Origin: Herminiimonas sp.
Lineage (GTDB): Bacteria > Pseudomonadota > Gammaproteobacteria > Burkholderiales > Burkholderiaceae
Reading direction: 5' to 3'
Assembly (NCBI GenBank): GCA_014377155.1
Contig: JACMQD010000078.1
Location: 1-15,371, forward strand
DNA: 15,371 bases
The translations under genes and the position numbers were made by a program. Positions 1-6,535 of this stretch are shown here, in pieces. The notes beneath the pieces were generated by a model that was given only the letters and a program-made list of their open reading frames with translations, was not told the origin of the DNA and did no database searches. The stretch's first letter is position 1. Each line of letters opens with the position of its first letter.

Positions 1-348
1 AAATTTATTCCGGTCATTAACAGGGCCTTGGGCCGCAGCCCATCGAACGGCGCGGTACAGCATGGACCGGATACGCAAAATCCCCATACGGTAATGGCCG
101 ACAATATTCCATGCGTATTTTTTACGCCGAAACGTGTAGGGAAATTTGGTGGCGTCGTCATGGCCCGGTCGGTCGAAGAGATGTCAACGATTTGTAAATT
201 GGTCAAAGAAAAGGGATTCCATTTTTTCGGCAACGATAAATGGACAGGCGAAATGTCACCGATTGCGCTTCGACGACCGTCTTTCAATACGGCGCAAAAA
301 ATAGTGGGTTTGCGTCTGCAGCAAAGTGCTTTATCACCGCTCGTGTAG
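1..348 (+). CDS. ExoY/CyaA-type nucleotidyl cyclase toxin, C-terminal part (partial)
   Basis: The frame is open from the window edge and gives 115 residues before TAG at 346-348. Residues 21-28 read HGPDTQNP, followed by MADNIP (32-37), FFTPKR (40-45) and GFHFFGNDKW (72-81). From memory, the end of Pseudomonas ExoY runs HSDDAGNP, MGDNFP, FYLPR and GYHF with a later DW, in the same order and at close spacing; CyaA and anthrax edema factor carry HGTEQNNP or HGTEQDN at this place. The His and Asn (codons 21 and 27) match residues that contact the nucleotide ribose in that family. Such proteins are host-activated toxins that make cAMP, cGMP or other cyclic nucleotides inside eukaryotic cells. The magnesium-binding and N-terminal parts lie outside the window, so activity and export route cannot be judged. 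The 34 residues after the last Trp match nothing I know. The stretch looks more AT-rich than the genes to its right, which fits acquired DNA. The nucleotidyl cyclase family is fairly sure; the exact subgroup is not. Confidence 0.72.
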   Translation, partial: KFIPVINRALGRSPSNGAVQHGPDTQNPHTVMADNIPCVFFTPKRVGKFGGVVMARSVEEMSTICKLVKEKGFHFFGNDKWTGEMSPIALRRPSFNTAQKIVGLRLQQSALSPLV

Positions 349-404
349 GCGGCATAGCGTTTTTATCCATTGAAAAATTAGCCCGCGTCGTTGCCGCACG
401 ATCT

Positions 405-427
405 GGTCTGCTGCGAAGTTGCAGACC
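405..427. repeat. Short inverted repeat after the toxin-like gene
   Basis: GGTCTGC (405-411) and GCAGACC (421-427) are perfect 7-base inverted copies around a 9-base loop. The hairpin lies 57 bases after the stop of the cyclase-like gene. No T-run follows on either strand, so it is not a typical intrinsic terminator. The rest of 349-517 shows no supported gene. Confidence 0.4.
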
Positions 428-511
428 CATCCTACTGTCTTCGCCGATCGTGCCGGTAATGTCGGAAACAATGCAGCCAGTATGGCAATTCGTGGCACCA
501 ACGCCGTCCCA

Positions 512-547
512 AGAAAAAAACCACCCGGGCATGCGCGAGGGTGGTTT
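512..547 (-). terminator. Rho-independent terminator of pnp
   Basis: On the minus strand a 9-base stem, AAACCACCC (547-539) with GGGTGGTTT (526-518), encloses a 12-base loop and runs into a T-rich tail (TTTTTTTCTT across 520-511). It lies about 55 bases past the pnp stop codon. On the plus strand no T-run follows, so it appears to act only on the pnp transcript. Confidence 0.85.
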
Positions 548-556
548 CGAGGTTGC

Positions 557-586
557 GCCGGTCAGGTCCTGCTGGACATGACCGGC
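557..586 (-). repeat. Long hairpin directly after pnp
   Basis: A 13-base stem with one mismatch (GCCGGTCAGGTCC at 557-569 against GGACATGACCGGC at 574-586) closes on a TGCT loop, only 14 bases past the pnp stop. It has no T-run and precedes the true terminator at 512-547. A 3'-end stabilising or processing structure is a reasonable guess; this is inference. Confidence 0.55.
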
Positions 587-600
587 TATCCGGCTAAGAT

Positions 601-2763
601 TCAGCGCGGCTGTTCCTGATGTGACTGAGACTGTTGCTGCTGTTGCGCAGGAGCTGAGCCTTCGTCGGATGCTGCTGCTTTCATTGACAGCTTCAAGCGG
701 CCGCGGTCATCGGTTTCAAGAACCTTGACGCGCACTTGCTGACCTTCTTTCAAATAATCGGCAACCGCGTTGACACGCTCGTTGGCGATCTGACTGATGT
801 GCAGCAAGCCGTCTTTGCCCGGCATGACCTGAACGATCGCGCCGAAGTCCAGCAATTTCAAGACCGTGCCTTCATAGACCTTGCCTACTTCGACCGATGC
901 AGTCAGCTCTTCGATGCGACGCTTAGCTTCCTGCCCAGCGCTTGCATCGACAGACGCGATAGTGACGACGCCTTCGTCACTGATATCGATCTGGGTGCCG
1001 GTTTCTTCGGTCAGCGCACGAATGACAGCGCCGCCCTTGCCGATCACGTCACGGATTTTTTCCGGATTGATCTTGATAGTGATCAGGCGCGGCGCGAAGT
1101 CCGACAGCTCGACTTTGCCGACCGGGACAGCTTCCTGCATCTTCTGGAGAATATGCAAGCGGCCTTCTTTGGCCTGGGCCAATGCGACCTGCATGATTTC
1201 CTTGGTAATGCCCTGGATCTTGATGTCCATCTGCAGTGCCGTGATGCCGTTGGCAGTGCCGGCCACCTTGAAGTCCATGTCGCCGAGGTGATCTTCATCG
1301 CCCAGGATGTCGGTCAGGACAGCGAACTTGCCGCCGTCCTTGATCAGGCCCATGGCGATGCCGGCGACGTGCGCCTGCATCGGCACACCGGCGTCCATCA
1401 GCGCCAAACAACCGCCGCAGACCGAGGCCATCGACGACGAACCGTTGGATTCGGTAATTTCCGACACCAGGCGCACCGAATAGCTGAATTCTTCGACCGG
1501 TGGCAAGGCTGCCAACAAGGCGCGCTTGGCAAGACGGCCATGGCCAATTTCGCGGCGCTTCGGCGTACCGACCCGACCTGTTTCGCCGGTCGCGAACGGA
1601 GGCATGTTGTAATGCAACATGAAGCGATCGGAATATTCGCCCATCAGCGCATCGATTTTTTGCTCGTCGCGTGCGGTGCCCAGTGTGGCAATGACCAATG
1701 CCTGGGTTTCACCACGGGTGAATAGCGCGGAACCATGCGTACGTGGCAGCACGCCGGTGCGAATCGAGATCGGCCGCACGGTACGGGTGTCACGGCCATC
1801 GATACGCGGATAGCCGTCAAGAATGCGCGAACGGACGATCTTGGCTTCGAGGTCGAACATGATGTTGCCGACATCGGATGAATCAGGCGCGGCAGTGCCA
1901 TTGCCTGCAGCATCGGCAGCCAATTTGGTCTGCACGGCAGCCGAGGCTTCTTTCAGCTTGGCGGTACGGGCCTGTTTGTCGACGGTTTGATAGGCTTCGT
2001 TCAGCAGCGCATCGGCCGCTTGACCGACGCTGGCAATGAGCGCCTCGTTCTTGGCCGGCGCATGCCATTCGATCAATGGCTTACCGTCTTCGCGGGCCAG
2101 CTCATGAATCGCATCGATCACGGCTTGCATCTGCTCATGGCCGAATACGACCGCGCCGAGCATGATTTCTTCGGACAATTGCTTGGCTTCGGACTCCACC
2201 ATCATGACAGCGGTTTCCGTACCCGCCACCACGAGGTCGAGCAAGGATGTCTTGAGTTGCGTGGTGGTCGGGTTAAGTACGTACTGGCCGTCGATGTAAC
2301 CGATGCGGGCGGCGCCGATCGGACCGGCGAACGGGATGCCGGCCACCGACAGCGCAGCGGACGCGCCGATCATGGCAGCGATATCCGGGTCAATTTCCGG
2401 GTTCACGGACAGCACGTGGATGATGATCTGGACTTCATTCAGATAACCTTCCGGGAACAACGGACGAATCGGACGATCGATCAGCCGCGATGTCAGTGTC
2501 TCTTTCTCTGACGGACGGCCTTCGCGCTTGAAAAAGCCGCCTGGAATACGGCCGGCGGCATAAGTTTTTTCAACATAGTCGACCGTCAGCGGGAAGAAAT
2601 CCTGGCCCGGCTTGGCGTCCTTGCGCGCAACCACCGTTGCGAGAACGACCGTATCTTCGATCGACACGAGTACCGCGCCGGAAGCCTGGCGAGCGATTTC
2701 GCCGGTTTCGAGTGTTACCTGGTGCTGACCGTATTGAAACGTTTTGGTTACTTTTGTGAACAC
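601..2763 (-). CDS. pnp: Polyribonucleotide nucleotidyltransferase (PNPase)
   Basis: The 720-residue product is the phosphorolytic 3'-5' exoribonuclease of the cytoplasm, a trimer that degrades mRNA and can also add tails. Two RNase PH-like domains fill the first ~550 residues; the first contains [10 protein letters not shown] (about 77-86) and the second begins with [15 protein letters not shown]. The KH domain has its GKGG loop at residues 575-578 and the S1 domain spans roughly 625-695. A glutamine-rich tail (QQQQQ) ends the protein, as is common in this order. The start is GTG at 2763, chosen because AAAGGAAA lies six bases upstream and because the MFTKVTKTF beginning is typical of the family. 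The gene follows rpsO on the same strand across 208 bases that hold a hairpin and a structured leader, the classical arrangement in which PNPase controls its own synthesis. Length and motifs are complete. Confidence 0.98.
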   Translation of the reverse strand: MFTKVTKTFQYGQHQVTLETGEIARQASGAVLVSIEDTVVLATVVARKDAKPGQDFFPLTVDYVEKTYAAGRIPGGFFKREGRPSEKETLTSRLIDRPIRPLFPEGYLNEVQIIIHVLSVNPEIDPDIAAMIGASAALSVAGIPFAGPIGAARIGYIDGQYVLNPTTTQLKTSLLDLVVAGTETAVMMVESEAKQLSEEIMLGAVVFGHEQMQAVIDAIHELAREDGKPLIEWHAPAKNEALIASVGQAADALLNEAYQTVDKQARTAKLKEASAAVQTKLAADAAGNGTAAPDSSDVGNIMFDLEAKIVRSRILDGYPRIDGRDTRTVRPISIRTGVLPRTHGSALFTRGETQALVIATLGTARDEQKIDALMGEYSDRFMLHYNMPPFATGETGRVGTPKRREIGHGRLAKRALLAALPPVEEFSYSVRLVSEITESNGSSSMASVCGGCLALMDAGVPMQAHVAGIAMGLIKDGGKFAVLTDILGDEDHLGDMDFKVAGTANGITALQMDIKIQGITKEIMQVALAQAKEGRLHILQKMQEAVPVGKVELSDFAPRLITIKINPEKIRDVIGKGGAVIRALTEETGTQIDISDEGVVTIASVDASAGQEAKRRIEELTASVEVGKVYEGTVLKLLDFGAIVQVMPGKDGLLHISQIANERVNAVADYLKEGQQVRVKVLETDDRGRLKLSMKAAASDEGSAPAQQQQQSQSHQEQPR

Positions 2764-2820
2764 GATGTTTCCTTTCTATTTGCCGACAGATTTTCAGGGG
2801 CTGTCGTTCACCTCACCACG

Positions 2821-2847
2821 GGTGGCGGCCACGAATGGCATGCCACC
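2821..2847 (-). promoter_or_regulatory. Stem-loop in pnp leader
   Basis: On the minus strand GGTGGC (2847-2842) pairs with GCCACC (2826-2821), and inside it GCCA pairs with TGGC around a TTCG loop, with a small internal bulge. The structure lies about 58 bases upstream of the GTG start. In E. coli a stem in the pnp leader is cut by RNase III and then used by PNPase for autoregulation; position and shape suggest the same here, but this is by analogy only. Confidence 0.45.
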
Positions 2848-2890
2848 TTCTTGCATTTTCGGTATTTCCAAACTGCATGCTTACGAACCG

Positions 2891-2932
2891 CCAAAAGACA
2901 AAATGCCCGTATCAGCAAAACTGACACGGGCA
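2891..2932 (-). terminator. rpsO-pnp intergenic terminator/attenuator
   Basis: On the minus strand TGCCCGTGTCAG (2932-2921) pairs over 12 bases (one G-U) with CTGATACGGGCA (2915-2904) around TTTTG, and is followed by TTTTGTCTTTTGG. It lies about 40 bases past the rpsO stop. The interrupted T-run suggests partial termination, so rpsO would be made in excess of pnp with some read-through. Confidence 0.75.
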
Positions 2933-2971
2933 CTTGCAGCGATTAAATCCGAACCGGATGTCGCAACGAAC

Positions 2972-3241
2972 TTACTTGCGCAAGCCGAGTTTTTCGATCA
3001 GGGCGCGGTAGCGGGTAGCATCCTTGCCTTTAAGGTACGATAACAGACTCTTGCGGCGATTGACCATCATGATCAGGCCGCGACGGGAATGGTGATCCTT
3101 GGCGTGGGCTTTGAAGTGGCCATTCAGTTCGTTGATACGCGCGGTAAGCAACGCGACCTGGACTTCCGGCGAGCCGGTATCGTTGGTGCCGCGTGCATTG
3201 TCCGCGATGATCGCGGCTTTGCTGGATTTTTCTACAGTCAT
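2972..3241 (-). CDS. rpsO: 30S ribosomal protein S15
   Basis: The 89-residue product has exactly the usual S15 length. It carries the family core: [12 protein letters not shown] early on, then KDHHSRRGL and [10 protein letters not shown], ending in LGLRK. S15 binds 16S rRNA at the central-domain three-way junction, helps nucleate the platform of the small subunit, and forms bridges to the 50S subunit. ATG at 3241 is preceded by AAGGT eight bases upstream. It is the first gene of the rpsO-pnp pair, and in many bacteria S15 also represses its own translation by binding its leader; the short leader here was not resolved into such a fold. Confidence 0.98.
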   Translation of the reverse strand: MTVEKSSKAAIIADNARGTNDTGSPEVQVALLTARINELNGHFKAHAKDHHSRRGLIMMVNRRKSLLSYLKGKDATRYRALIEKLGLRK

Positions 3242-3332
3242 GATTCGTTACCTTTCACATGCGGTACGGAGAGTCGCAACCCCCTGCACCGTGAACAACA
3301 TTGTTTAACCTGACCAAAACGATCAGACGCGC

Positions 3333-3340
3333 AGTATAAC
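3333..3340. promoter_or_regulatory. Overlapping divergent -10 elements (rpsO and lipoprotein gene)
   Basis: AGTATAAC reads TATACT on the minus strand (3338-3333, towards rpsO) and TATAAC on the plus strand (3335-3340, towards the lipoprotein gene). On the plus side CTGACC at 3310-3315 could be a -35 at a long 19-base spacing. On the minus side no good -35 is seen at 16-18 bases. Assignment is tentative. Confidence 0.35.
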
Positions 3341-3386
3341 GGAAACCGTCCGCCGTTCCTATCTTTTAACGCTTTTGGAGCCATTC

Positions 3387-3908
3387 ATGCGCCATCGACT
3401 CAAAAAATTCTGCATTGCAATCTGCACAACCGCCCTCGCCTCCGGCTGCACCGTGTTCGCACCGGTCGCGATGAATCCCGGTGAACCCGAGCAAACGGTT
3501 CTCGCCAAACTCGGCACGCCTACCGGCCGATATGCCGATGGCCCCGATCATTTGCTTGAATACGCCCGTGCGCCGTTCGGACAGCAAACGTACATGGCGC
3601 GCATCGGCGCCGATGGCAAGCTGGTCTCCTACGAGCAGGTACTGACAGCGCAAAAATTTGCCCGGATCAAAGCCGGCCAGTCGGGCAAGGACGATGTACT
3701 GCGCATCATCGGTGGCCCGCGCGAAACCGAGTTTCTGTCATTGTCCCAGTTAGAGGTCTGGTCGTATGCGTACAAAGAAAGCGGCGTCTGGGATTCGCTG
3801 ATGCATGTGCACTTCGATCGTGCCGGCGTCGTGCAGAAAATGATGAACGGTCCGGACCCGTTATTCGACCCTGACATGCGCTTTCCATTGGGCCGTTTGA
3901 GGCGTTGA
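3387..3908 (+). CDS. BamE-like (SmpA/OmlA-type) outer-membrane lipoprotein
   Basis: The 173-residue product begins with a lipoprotein signal: basic MRHRLKK, a hydrophobic stretch and lipobox LASGC, with the lipidated Cys at residue 21. The mature part has two similar segments, each with a 'V-L-x-x-x-G-x-P' pattern (TVLAKLGTPTGRY near residues 37-49, DVLRIIGGPRETEF near 107-120) followed by aromatic strand residues (EVWSYAY). That pattern is typical of BamE/SmpA-OmlA folds, which act at the inner face of the outer membrane. It is probably not BamE itself, since the protein is longer and carries the motif twice. ATG at 3387 is preferred over an upstream in-frame TTG at 3375, because GGAG sits six bases before it and it gives a proper signal peptide. 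It is transcribed away from rpsO. Confidence 0.85.
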   Translation: MRHRLKKFCIAICTTALASGCTVFAPVAMNPGEPEQTVLAKLGTPTGRYADGPDHLLEYARAPFGQQTYMARIGADGKLVSYEQVLTAQKFARIKAGQSGKDDVLRIIGGPRETEFLSLSQLEVWSYAYKESGVWDSLMHVHFDRAGVVQKMMNGPDPLFDPDMRFPLGRLRR

Positions 3909-3949
3909 CAAGGGCCGGACGGGCCTTCGAAAAACATGATTTTACCGCT

Positions 3950-3977
3950 CTTGAAATGCCTGACGGCCACCCTATCT
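3950..3977 (+). promoter_or_regulatory. Sigma-32 (heat-shock) promoter of hsp20
   Basis: CTTGAAA at 3950-3956 and CCCTATCT at 3970-3977 are separated by 14 bases counted from CTTGAA. This is one base away from the classical RpoH consensus (CTTGAA, 13-15 bases, CCCCATNT). It lies 46 bases before the small heat-shock gene, exactly where it is expected. Confidence 0.8.
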
Positions 3978-3987
3978 ACTCGCCATG

Positions 3988-4015
3988 GGAGCGCTGCTCC
4001 TCATTTGACAAGGAG
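3988..4015 (+). promoter_or_regulatory. Leader hairpins covering the hsp20 ribosome binding site
   Basis: CTCCT at 3997-4001 is fully complementary to the Shine-Dalgarno AGGAG at 4011-4015, with a 9-base loop. A competing stem, GGAGC (3988-3992) with GCTCC (3996-4000), uses the same strand. A short SD-masking helix is the layout of an RNA thermometer, as known for many hsp20 genes; function here is inferred. Confidence 0.4.
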
Positions 4016-4022
4016 AGAAATA

Positions 4023-4493
4023 ATGAATGTAGTCCTGCGTAATCGCAATGGTTTTTCCGTGCCGGCCGGCTTCCGTCCAAGCTTTAGCGACGCATCGGTA
4101 GAACAGCTCGTTGAGCGTCTGTTCGGTGCGACGGCACCGACATCATCGAAGCAAGCTGAGCCCAAGGTTTCGGCCCCGAGGATGGAACTGGCCGAAACCG
4201 ATACAGCGTTCGAAGTTCAGGCAGAACTGCCCGGCGTATTGAAGGAAAACATCAAGATCTCGGTCGATGGCAAGCGGGTTTCGCTGGAAGCTGAAGTCAC
4301 GCGTCAGTCCGAGCGCAAGGAAGGCGAAAAGGTAGTGCACAGCGAGCGCATCGTGCGCAAGTTTGCCCGTGCATTCACTTTGTCGAAAGAAGTCGATGAC
4401 GAGCGTGCCGAGGCCAAGTTGGAGAACGGGATTCTGACCCTGACCCTGCCCAAGAAAGTCGAGCCGCAACCGAAGCAGATCGTCGTTCAGTAA
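4023..4493 (+). CDS. Small heat-shock protein, Hsp20/alpha-crystallin family
   Basis: The 156-residue product is an ATP-independent cytoplasmic chaperone that holds unfolding proteins for refolding by DnaK/ClpB. The alpha-crystallin domain spans about residues 50-145, with the signature AKLENGILTLTLPKK (131-145), the central AELPGV (67-72) and a C-terminal IVV (153-155) resembling the I-x-I/V oligomerisation motif. The N-terminal arm (1-49) is short and variable as usual. ATG at 4023 is used because AGGAG lies seven bases before it; an upstream in-frame start at 3936 precedes the heat-shock promoter and is not credible. The gene has its own sigma-32 promoter, so heat induction is very likely, and a strong terminator follows. 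Confidence 0.95.
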   Translation: MNVVLRNRNGFSVPAGFRPSFSDASVEQLVERLFGATAPTSSKQAEPKVSAPRMELAETDTAFEVQAELPGVLKENIKISVDGKRVSLEAEVTRQSERKEGEKVVHSERIVRKFARAFTLSKEVDDERAEAKLENGILTLTLPKKVEPQPKQIVVQ

Positions 4494-4513
4494 GTCGTAG
4501 GGCGGTAAGAAAC

Positions 4514-4560
4514 GCGCCTGCCTCGCCAATCTTTGGCGAGGCAGGCGCGGTTTCTTTTTA
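4514..4560. terminator. Bidirectional terminator between hsp20 and leuA
   Basis: A perfect 16-base stem (4514-4529 with 4533-4548) with a TCT loop is flanked by TTTCTTTTT on the plus side (4551-4559) and by GTTTCTTAC on the minus side. It lies 20 bases after the hsp20 stop and about 20 bases after the leuA stop, so it can end both convergent transcripts; the plus-strand T-run is the better one. Confidence 0.9.
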
Positions 4561-4568
4561 GCGACTGA

Positions 4569-6116
4569 TTACAACTGCGGGCTGAGTCGCTCTGCTTTTG
4601 AATGCAGCTTGTTCAGCGCCGACAGGTAAGCCTTGGCCGATGCGACCACGATGTCGGGATCGGCACCAACGCCGTTGACAATGCGGCCCGCTTTCGACAA
4701 GCGCATGGTGACCTCACCTTGTGCCTGGGTGCCGGTGGTGATGGCATTGACCGAGAACAGCAGAAGCTCAGCACCGCTGGCGGTGACCGACTCGATCGCA
4801 TTGACCGTGGCGTCGACCGGACCATTGCCCTGACCGACGCAGCTCGACTCTTTTCCATCGATTGAAAACACCACCTTGGCTTCCGGCTGTTCGCCGGTTT
4901 CGGAGCGTTGCGAGAGCGACACGAAACGATAGTGTTCATTGTCATGCGACTGCTGTTCGTCGGACACCAACGCCATGATGTCTTCGTCGAAGATTTCCGA
5001 TTTGCGATCGGCCAGTTCCTTGAATCGGGAGAATGCGGCGTTGACTTCGGTTTCGGATTCCAGGGCAATACCGAGTTCTTCCAGCCGCTGTTTGAAAGCA
5101 TTGCGGCCCGAGAGCTTACCGAGCACGATCTTGTTGGCCGCCCAACCGACATCTTCAGCGCGCATGATTTCGTAAGTATCCCGTGCTTTCAGTACGCCGT
5201 CCTGATGAATGCCGGACGCATGCGCGAAGGCATTGGCGCCCACCACGGCCTTGTTGGGCTGGACCGCGAATCCGGTGATCTGCGACACCAGCTTGGAGGT
5301 GGCTACGATCTGCGTGGCGTCGATGCCGATCTCGAGATTGAAATGGTCCTTGCGGGTGCGTACCGCCATTACAATTTCTTCCAGCGCGGTGTTGCCTGCC
5401 CGCTCGCCCAAACCATTGATGGTGCACTCGACCTGACGCGCGCCGCCGATCATGACGCCGGCCAGCGAATTGGCGACGGCCATGCCGAGATCGTTGTGGC
5501 AATGCACTGACCAGATCGCCTTGTCCGAATTGGGAATGCGCTCGCGCAGCGTACGCAACATCGTGCCGTACAGCTCCGGTACGCCATAGCCGACCGTATC
5601 GGCAAAATTGATCGTAGTCGCGCCTTCGTCGATGACACCTTCGATTACGCGGCAAAGAAAATCCAGGTCCGAGCGGCTGCCGTCTTCCGGGCTGAATTCG
5701 ACGTCGTCGGTAAAATTGCGGGCATAGCGCACGGCTTGCTTGGCTTGCTCGAAAACCTGGTCAGGCGTCATGCGCAGCTTCTTTTCCATATGCAGCGGCG
5801 ACGTCGCGATAAAAGTATGGATGCGCTTGCGGGCGGCCGGCGCCAGTGCTTCGGCAGCGCGGGCGATGTCGCGGTCGTTGGCACGCGAGAGCGAACAGAC
5901 GATGGCTTCCTTGATGATGCCGGAAATGGCCTTGATCGATTCGAAATCGCCTTGCGAGGCAGCGGCAAAACCGGCTTCGATGACGTCGACTTTCATCCGT
6001 TCGAGCTGGCGCGCGATGCGGATTTTTTCATCCTTGGTCATCGATGCGCCCGGCGACTGTTCGCCATCCCGCAACGTCGTGTCGAATATGATGAGCTTGT
6101 TTGCGTTGGCGGACAT
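4569..6116 (-). CDS. leuA: 2-isopropylmalate synthase
   Basis: The 515-residue enzyme condenses acetyl-CoA with 2-ketoisovalerate to 2-isopropylmalate, the first committed step of leucine synthesis in the cytoplasm. The N-terminal HMGL-like TIM barrel opens with [10 protein letters not shown] (11-20; Arg16 and Asp17 catalytic/metal). The metal ligands HCHND lie at 205-209 and the substrate signature [13 protein letters not shown] follows at about 235. The linker and C-terminal regulatory (leucine-binding dimer) domain fill roughly residues 370-505. Length fits the long bacterial LeuA type of about 510-520 residues. ATG at 6116 has AAGGAG six bases upstream. It is probably transcribed alone, from the promoter at 6331-6359, with a leader of about 200 bases that may encode a Leu-rich peptide. 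Feedback inhibition by leucine is the known property of the C-terminal domain. Confidence 0.98.
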   Translation of the reverse strand: MSANANKLIIFDTTLRDGEQSPGASMTKDEKIRIARQLERMKVDVIEAGFAAASQGDFESIKAISGIIKEAIVCSLSRANDRDIARAAEALAPAARKRIHTFIATSPLHMEKKLRMTPDQVFEQAKQAVRYARNFTDDVEFSPEDGSRSDLDFLCRVIEGVIDEGATTINFADTVGYGVPELYGTMLRTLRERIPNSDKAIWSVHCHNDLGMAVANSLAGVMIGGARQVECTINGLGERAGNTALEEIVMAVRTRKDHFNLEIGIDATQIVATSKLVSQITGFAVQPNKAVVGANAFAHASGIHQDGVLKARDTYEIMRAEDVGWAANKIVLGKLSGRNAFKQRLEELGIALESETEVNAAFSRFKELADRKSEIFDEDIMALVSDEQQSHDNEHYRFVSLSQRSETGEQPEAKVVFSIDGKESSCVGQGNGPVDATVNAIESVTASGAELLLFSVNAITTGTQAQGEVTMRLSKAGRIVNGVGADPDIVVASAKAYLSALNKLHSKAERLSPQL

Positions 6117-6228
6117 GCTGGACTCCTTAAGAAATTACAGTGAAAGCGACGTTGTTACATGGATTTTCGCCTGCCCTTGCCGAAACCGGCCTGAGCGACA
6201 GACTACACGAAAGGAAGGGGTCGGAAAG

Positions 6229-6324
6229 TTAGCGCGCGGGACGCACTAGGAATGCACGTAGCAGCAGACCTGGCGGCAGGTTGCGCTTGGAAGCAGGTAG
6301 AGAAATTGAGCGTTCTTCGGACAT
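6229..6324 (-). CDS. Candidate leuA leader peptide (Leu-rich, 31 aa)
   Basis: ATG at 6324 opens a 31-residue frame ending in TAA at 6231-6229, about 110 bases before leuA. It encodes MSEERSISLPASKRNLPPGL and then LLRAFLVRPAR. Six of 31 codons are Leu, three in a row (CTG CTG CTA), and three of the six are CTA, normally the rarest Leu codon in such genomes. A stem ACCTG/CAGGT around CCGC lies just before the Leu triplet. This is what a leucine-sensing leader would look like. Against it: no Shine-Dalgarno is seen, the start lies almost at the predicted transcription start (leaderless), and I find no terminator hairpin with a T-run before leuA. A second frame (6363-6247, starting MLRFHAFALIVFV) overlaps it but starts upstream of the predicted -10. 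Confidence 0.4.
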   Translation of the reverse strand: MSEERSISLPASKRNLPPGLLLRAFLVRPAR

Positions 6325-6330
6325 ACAAAA

Positions 6331-6359
6331 ACTATAAGCGCAAATGCGTGAAAGCGCAA
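6331..6359 (-). promoter_or_regulatory. Putative sigma-70 promoter of leuA
   Basis: On the minus strand TTGCGC (6359-6354) and TATAGT (6336-6331) are separated by 17 bases. The -10 matches the consensus at five of six positions, the -35 only in TTG. It would give a leader of about 200 bases before leuA. Confidence 0.5.
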
Positions 6360-6384
6360 CATTTTGATCTTGGAACAGTGTCGA

Positions 6385-6448
6385 AAGGCCCGGCACCGCC
6401 TTATGCCTGTTTCTTGCGCGGACAGGTTCCTAAACAACAACGGGCCTT
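6385..6448. repeat. Nested inverted repeat upstream of leuA promoter
   Basis: AAGGCCCG (6385-6392) and CGGGCCTT (6441-6448) are perfect 8-base inverted copies 48 bases apart; inside, CCTGT (6406-6410) pairs with ACAGG (6422-6426). No T-run follows on either strand. It could be part of the pssA 3' end or a regulatory dyad. Confidence 0.35.
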
Positions 6449-6465
6449 CCAGCTCGACAAATTGA

Positions 6466-6496
6466 AAGCAGGAACCGCACAGATCGAATCCTGCTT
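6466..6496 (-). terminator. Weak terminator-like hairpin after pssA
   Basis: An 8-base perfect stem (AAGCAGGA at 6466-6473, TCCTGCTT at 6489-6496) with a 15-base loop lies about 40 bases past the pssA stop. On the minus strand it is followed by TCAATTTG, a poor T-tract, so termination may be partial. Confidence 0.35.
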
Positions 6497-6535
6497 GCCA
6501 ACACCAAGGCGTGGTCACAACAATTCAGGGCAACA

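Larger units (their letters stand above)
6117..6535. other. Intergenic region leuA-pssA (419 bases)
   Basis: It holds, in the direction of minus-strand transcription, an 8-base inverted repeat just after pssA, a nested inverted repeat, a sigma-70-like promoter and a leader with a small Leu-rich reading frame. A plus-strand open frame across 6252-6758 runs into the reverse of pssA and has no family resemblance; it is not called. Confidence 0.6.

Noticed and set aside
284..532. Minus-strand frame beyond pnp
   Set aside because: It starts inside the pnp terminator stem and overlaps the cyclase-like gene end; no family features.
240..581. Plus-strand frame overlapping the end of the cyclase-like gene
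   Set aside because: It lacks any motif, has no good ribosome binding site, and runs through the pnp terminator.
736..1725. 329-codon open frame on the plus strand inside pnp
   Set aside because: It is the antisense of a complete, conserved pnp; composition (Asp, Arg, His, Gln rich) is typical of a reverse-frame shadow.
3909..3935. Possible terminator of the lipoprotein gene (GGCC/GGCC self-pairing with A-rich flank)
   Set aside because: The stem is only four to five bases and no T-run follows on the plus strand.
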